Assembly: GCA_036505015.1 (NCBI GenBank)
Contig: DASXUC010000045.1
Span: 1 to 35,305, forward strand
Source: DASXUC01 sp036505015
Lineage (GTDB): Bacteria > Sysuimicrobiota > Sysuimicrobiia > Sysuimicrobiales > Kaftiobacteriaceae
Direction of reading: 5' to 3'
DNA length: 35,305 nucleotides
Shown here: in pieces, positions 33,033-35,305 of the stretch
Layout: each line of letters opens with the position of its first letter
Numbering within the stretch: position 1 is the first letter of the stretch
Notes under the pieces: model-generated
What the model saw: only the letters and a program-made list of their open reading frames with translations
Database searches by the model: none
What the model was told of the DNA's origin: nothing
Made by a program: the position numbers and the translations under genes

Positions 33033-33833
33033 ATGTCCGTGGCGGAAATTGGCGTCATCGGCGGTACGGGTTTCTACTCGCTGCTGGACGATGTGGAAGA
33101 GCACCGGGTGGAGTCCTCCTACGGCGCTCCCAGCGATGCCATCATGGTCGGTACCGCCGCCGGGCGGCGGGTGGCATTTCTCCCGCGGCACGGGCGGTCA
33201 CACGCGCTGCCGCCCCACGCGATCAATTACCGCGCCAACATCTCCGCCCTGAAGTCGCTGGGATGCACGCGGATTATCGGGCCGTGCGCGGCGGGCAGCC
33301 TCCAGCCGCACGTCCACCCCGGCGACCTGGTGATCTGCGACCAGTACGTCGACCGCACGCGCGGCCGGATGGATACCTTCTATGACGGGTCGCCGGTCAC
33401 GCACATCGGCATGGCGGAACCGTACTGCCCCACCTTGCGCGCGATCGCCATGGAATCGGCGCAGGCGATGGGCCTGCCGGTGCACCGCACGGGGACGATG
33501 GTCGTCATCCAGGGCCCGAGGTTCTCCACCGTCGCTGAGAGCCGCTGGTTCCGTGCAGCCGGGTGGGAAGTCATCAACATGACGGGGTACCCGGAGTGTC
33601 CCCTGGCAAGAGAACTGGAGATGTGCTACGTCAACATCTCGCTGATCACCGACTACGACGTGGGCGTCGAGGATGATCCGACCGTCGCGGCGGTAACGGC
33701 GCAGGACGTGGTGGAGCGGTTCAAGGAGAAGACCGGTCGCCTCCGCGAGCTAATCCTGCGGATGATCGAAGCGATACCCATGACGCGGGACTGCATCTGC
33801 GCGACCGCGCTGACGCATGCCCGGGTGGGGTGA
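33033..33833 (+). CDS. mtnP: S-methyl-5'-thioadenosine phosphorylase
   Basis: Phosphorolyses methylthioadenosine, a by-product of SAM use, to adenine and methylthioribose 1-phosphate. The 266-residue protein belongs to the trimeric PNP/MTAP family: IGVIGGTGFYSL at the start, FLPRHGRSHALPPHAINYRAN (phosphate and base contacts), YVDRTRGRMDTFYDG, and VVIQGPRFSTVAESRWF with VINMTGYPECPLARELEMCY. The TGYPE segment and overall sequence favour MTAP rather than general purine nucleoside phosphorylase, though the two are hard to separate by eye. ATG at 33033 begins five bases after the sirtuin stop. It connects functionally with the archaeal-type MAT encoded at 16.5 kb. Confidence 0.92.
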   Translation: MSVAEIGVIGGTGFYSLLDDVEEHRVESSYGAPSDAIMVGTAAGRRVAFLPRHGRSHALPPHAINYRANISALKSLGCTRIIGPCAAGSLQPHVHPGDLVICDQYVDRTRGRMDTFYDGSPVTHIGMAEPYCPTLRAIAMESAQAMGLPVHRTGTMVVIQGPRFSTVAESRWFRAAGWEVINMTGYPECPLARELEMCYVNISLITDYDVGVEDDPTVAAVTAQDVVERFKEKTGRLRELILRMIEAIPMTRDCICATALTHARVG

Positions 33834-33843
33834 GGAGGAGGGC

Positions 33844-34110
33844 ATGGTTCGAACCACGGATTCGACGGGGAAGGTATTGGGGGTGATCGTCTTTGTGCTC
33901 GGCGTGCTGCTGCTGCTCGCGGTGTTCGTGCTGGCCTACCAGGATCTGATCGCTTCCAACGATGCGTCACTGTTCACCAGGCTGGTGAACCTTCCCATGG
34001 CCCTGCTGTTCAAGGGGGCCTTGCTGTTCATCATGGGGATCGTGGCGTCGGCGATTGCCAACAAGGGCATCGGCCTTTACCAGGCTTCGCGGGGGCACGA
34101 GGCGGAGTGA
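33844..34110 (+). CDS. Small two-span membrane protein
   Basis: An 88-residue protein of unknown function. Two hydrophobic spans are clear, about residues 11-33 (VLGVIVFVLGVLLLLAVFVL) and 52-73 (NLPMALLFKGALLFIMGIVA). A 20-residue loop separates them, and the tail is short and charged. There are no cysteines, repeats or catalytic motifs. ATG at 33844 has AGGAGG five bases upstream (33833-33838), partly inside the mtnP stop, so its expression is probably tied to mtnP. It is followed by threonine aldolase after 24 bases. Confidence 0.75.
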   Translation: MVRTTDSTGKVLGVIVFVLGVLLLLAVFVLAYQDLIASNDASLFTRLVNLPMALLFKGALLFIMGIVASAIANKGIGLYQASRGHEAE

Positions 34111-34134
34111 CGATCATGAAGCGGAGGCGCACGA

Positions 34135-35187
34135 TTGAATCGTGACGAGGTAATCGATCTCAGGAGCGACACCGTCACACAGCCCACCGAGGCGATGCGC
34201 GAGGCCATGGCCCGCTCGGCCGTCGGGGACGACGTGTTCGGGGAAGATCCGACGGTGAAAGACCTGGAGGTGCTGGCCGCGGAGCGGCTCGGCAAGGAAG
34301 CCGGTCTGTTTGTGCCCAGCGGGACAATGGCCAATCTGGTCGCCCTGCTGACCCATACGCAGCGGGGGGACGAGGCCATCGTCGAGGCCGAGTCGCACAC
34401 TTACAATTACGAGTCGGGCGCGATGGCCGCCGTCGCCGGCGTGCTCCCCCGCCCGGTCCTCGGCACACTTGGCTACATCAGCCCTGAGCAGATCCGCTCG
34501 GCCGTGCATCCGGCTGATCCACACTACGCGCCGGTGCGGTTGGTGTGCTTGGAGAATACGCACAACCGGCATGGCGGAATCCCGTTTGGGCCTGAGGAGA
34601 TGGATGCCGCCTGCCTGGCCGCCCACGACCTGGGTCTATCCGTCCACGTCGACGGCGCCCGTATCTTCAACGCCGCGGTGGCGCTGGGCGTCCCCGCGGC
34701 GTCCCTCGCGCGCCACGCCGACTCGGTGATGTTCTGCGTCTCCAAGGGTCTGTCGGCGCCGGTCGGATCGGTTCTGCTGGGGGACCGGGAATTCATCGCC
34801 CGTGCCCTCCGCTTCCGGAAAATGGTCGGGGGTGGTATGCGGCAGGCCGGCGTGATTGCCGCCGCCGGGATCGTCGCGCTGCAGACGATGGTCGATCGGC
34901 TGGCCGAGGACCATGCGAATGCGCGGCGCCTTGCGACCGGGATCGCGCAGGTTCCCGGGCTGATCATCCGTCCGGAACTGGTCCGGACAAACATTCTGTA
35001 CTTCAGCGTGTCGCCGCCGTTGCCGGTGGCCGAGTTTCTCGCCGGCTTGAAGCGGCAGGGTGTCCTGGCGCTGTCGGTCGGTTCGCAAAGCGTGCGGATG
35101 GTGACCCACCGCCACATCACTGGGGGAGATGTGGATGGGGCGCTCGCCGCGATTCGCCAGGCGGCCTCTGTGCTGACCCCGTCGTGA
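34135..35187 (+). CDS. ltaE: Low-specificity L-threonine aldolase
   Basis: A PLP enzyme that splits L-threonine or L-allo-threonine to glycine and acetaldehyde. The 350-residue protein opens with IDLRSDTVTQPTEAMREAM, the family hallmark, then VGDDVFGEDPTV, LFVPSGTMANL, LENTHNRHGG, VHVDGARIFNAAVALG and the PLP lysine K204 in CVSKGLSAPVGS. VGGGMRQAGVIAAAG follows. The start is TTG at 34135, seven bases after GGAGG (34123-34127); no ATG or GTG in frame fits the family N terminus. It lies at the end of the metabolic cluster and could supply acetaldehyde to the alcohol dehydrogenase upstream, which is speculation. Confidence 0.94.
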   Translation: MNRDEVIDLRSDTVTQPTEAMREAMARSAVGDDVFGEDPTVKDLEVLAAERLGKEAGLFVPSGTMANLVALLTHTQRGDEAIVEAESHTYNYESGAMAAVAGVLPRPVLGTLGYISPEQIRSAVHPADPHYAPVRLVCLENTHNRHGGIPFGPEEMDAACLAAHDLGLSVHVDGARIFNAAVALGVPAASLARHADSVMFCVSKGLSAPVGSVLLGDREFIARALRFRKMVGGGMRQAGVIAAAGIVALQTMVDRLAEDHANARRLATGIAQVPGLIIRPELVRTNILYFSVSPPLPVAEFLAGLKRQGVLALSVGSQSVRMVTHRHITGGDVDGALAAIRQAASVLTPS

Positions 35188-35214
35188 CCCGCGGGTTGTG
35201 ATCTCCAGGGTGCG

Positions 35215-35305
35215 ATGAATTCCCTCGACCAGCCGACGTGGAATCAGGGAGCCGCGCTGATCGAACTGATGCTGCCGGTCATCCCGTCATCGGTGGCGAT
35301 CGCAC
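35215..35305 (+). CDS. Open frame running off the right edge, unrecognised
   Basis: An ATG 28 bases after the threonine aldolase stop opens a frame of 30 codons that continues past the window. It begins MNSLDQPTWNQG and continues with a hydrophobic stretch. The upstream CCAGGG is a poor ribosome site. The direction and the compact + strand layout support it, but the stretch is too short to identify and could be chance. Confidence 0.35.
   Translation, partial: MNSLDQPTWNQGAALIELMLPVIPSSVAIA

Overview
The window is a high-GC bacterial chromosome segment, roughly two-thirds G+C. Genes are packed on the + strand, with many 1-4 base stop/start overlaps and frequent GTG or TTG starts. The order rnhB-yraN-comM-dprA-topA-xerC-rpsB-tsf-pyrH-frr-uppS-cdsA-dxr-rseP-ispG is classical for Gram-positive-related (Terrabacteria-type) bacteria. 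An archaeal-type S-adenosylmethionine synthetase replaces bacterial MetK. Together these fit a deep, poorly cultured high-GC lineage, for example the Armatimonadota/CSP1-3 area, but that assignment is an inference.

Layout. (1) 1-6.9 kb: DNA processing genes (RNase HII tail, YraN, ComM/YifB, DprA, topoisomerase I, XerC/D) plus one small secreted protein on the opposite strand. (2) 6.9-10.9 kb: rpsB, tsf, pyrH, frr and uppS, with a free-standing PASTA mini-protein. (3) 10.9-16.4 kb: cdsA, dxr, rseP, ispG, an MgtC-ACT protein and a rhomboid protease, giving lipid and isoprenoid synthesis with two intramembrane proteases. (4) 16.4-19.1 kb: archaeal-type MAT, a beta-propeller lipoprotein and an FmdB zinc ribbon. 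(5) 19.1-29.7 kb: a MoxR-type envelope operon of a large secreted/membrane protein, an ABC-2-like permease, a coiled-coil membrane protein, MoxR ATPase, DUF58, and two large VWA membrane proteins carrying three MIDAS motifs. (6) 29.7-35.3 kb: metabolic genes (iron-type alcohol dehydrogenase, LarA-like protein, sirtuin, MTA phosphorylase, small membrane protein, threonine aldolase) and the start of an open frame at the right edge.

The most unusual signal is not a gene. At least eight gene junctions carry arrays of short, phased, degenerate words of 7, 8 or 9 bases (for example GTGACNN, ACTACCA, GCGAACNN, GAYTGGGNA). Each locus mostly uses its own word. Three are inverted (words on one strand, then their reverse complements), so they would form long hairpins. 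Two have spread into coding sequence (start of ispG, tail of the VWA protein), and one abuts a perfect TATAAT box that seems to drive a leaderless mRNA. The nearest described class I know is the short tandemly repeated repetitive (STRR) heptamers of cyanobacteria.

Other oddities: topA has no ATG/GTG/TTG start upstream of its TOPRIM domain, with ATC where ATG is expected; the middle of cdsA is near 53% GC amid much richer flanks; and an intrinsic-terminator-like hairpin lies inside the first codons of the lipoprotein gene.
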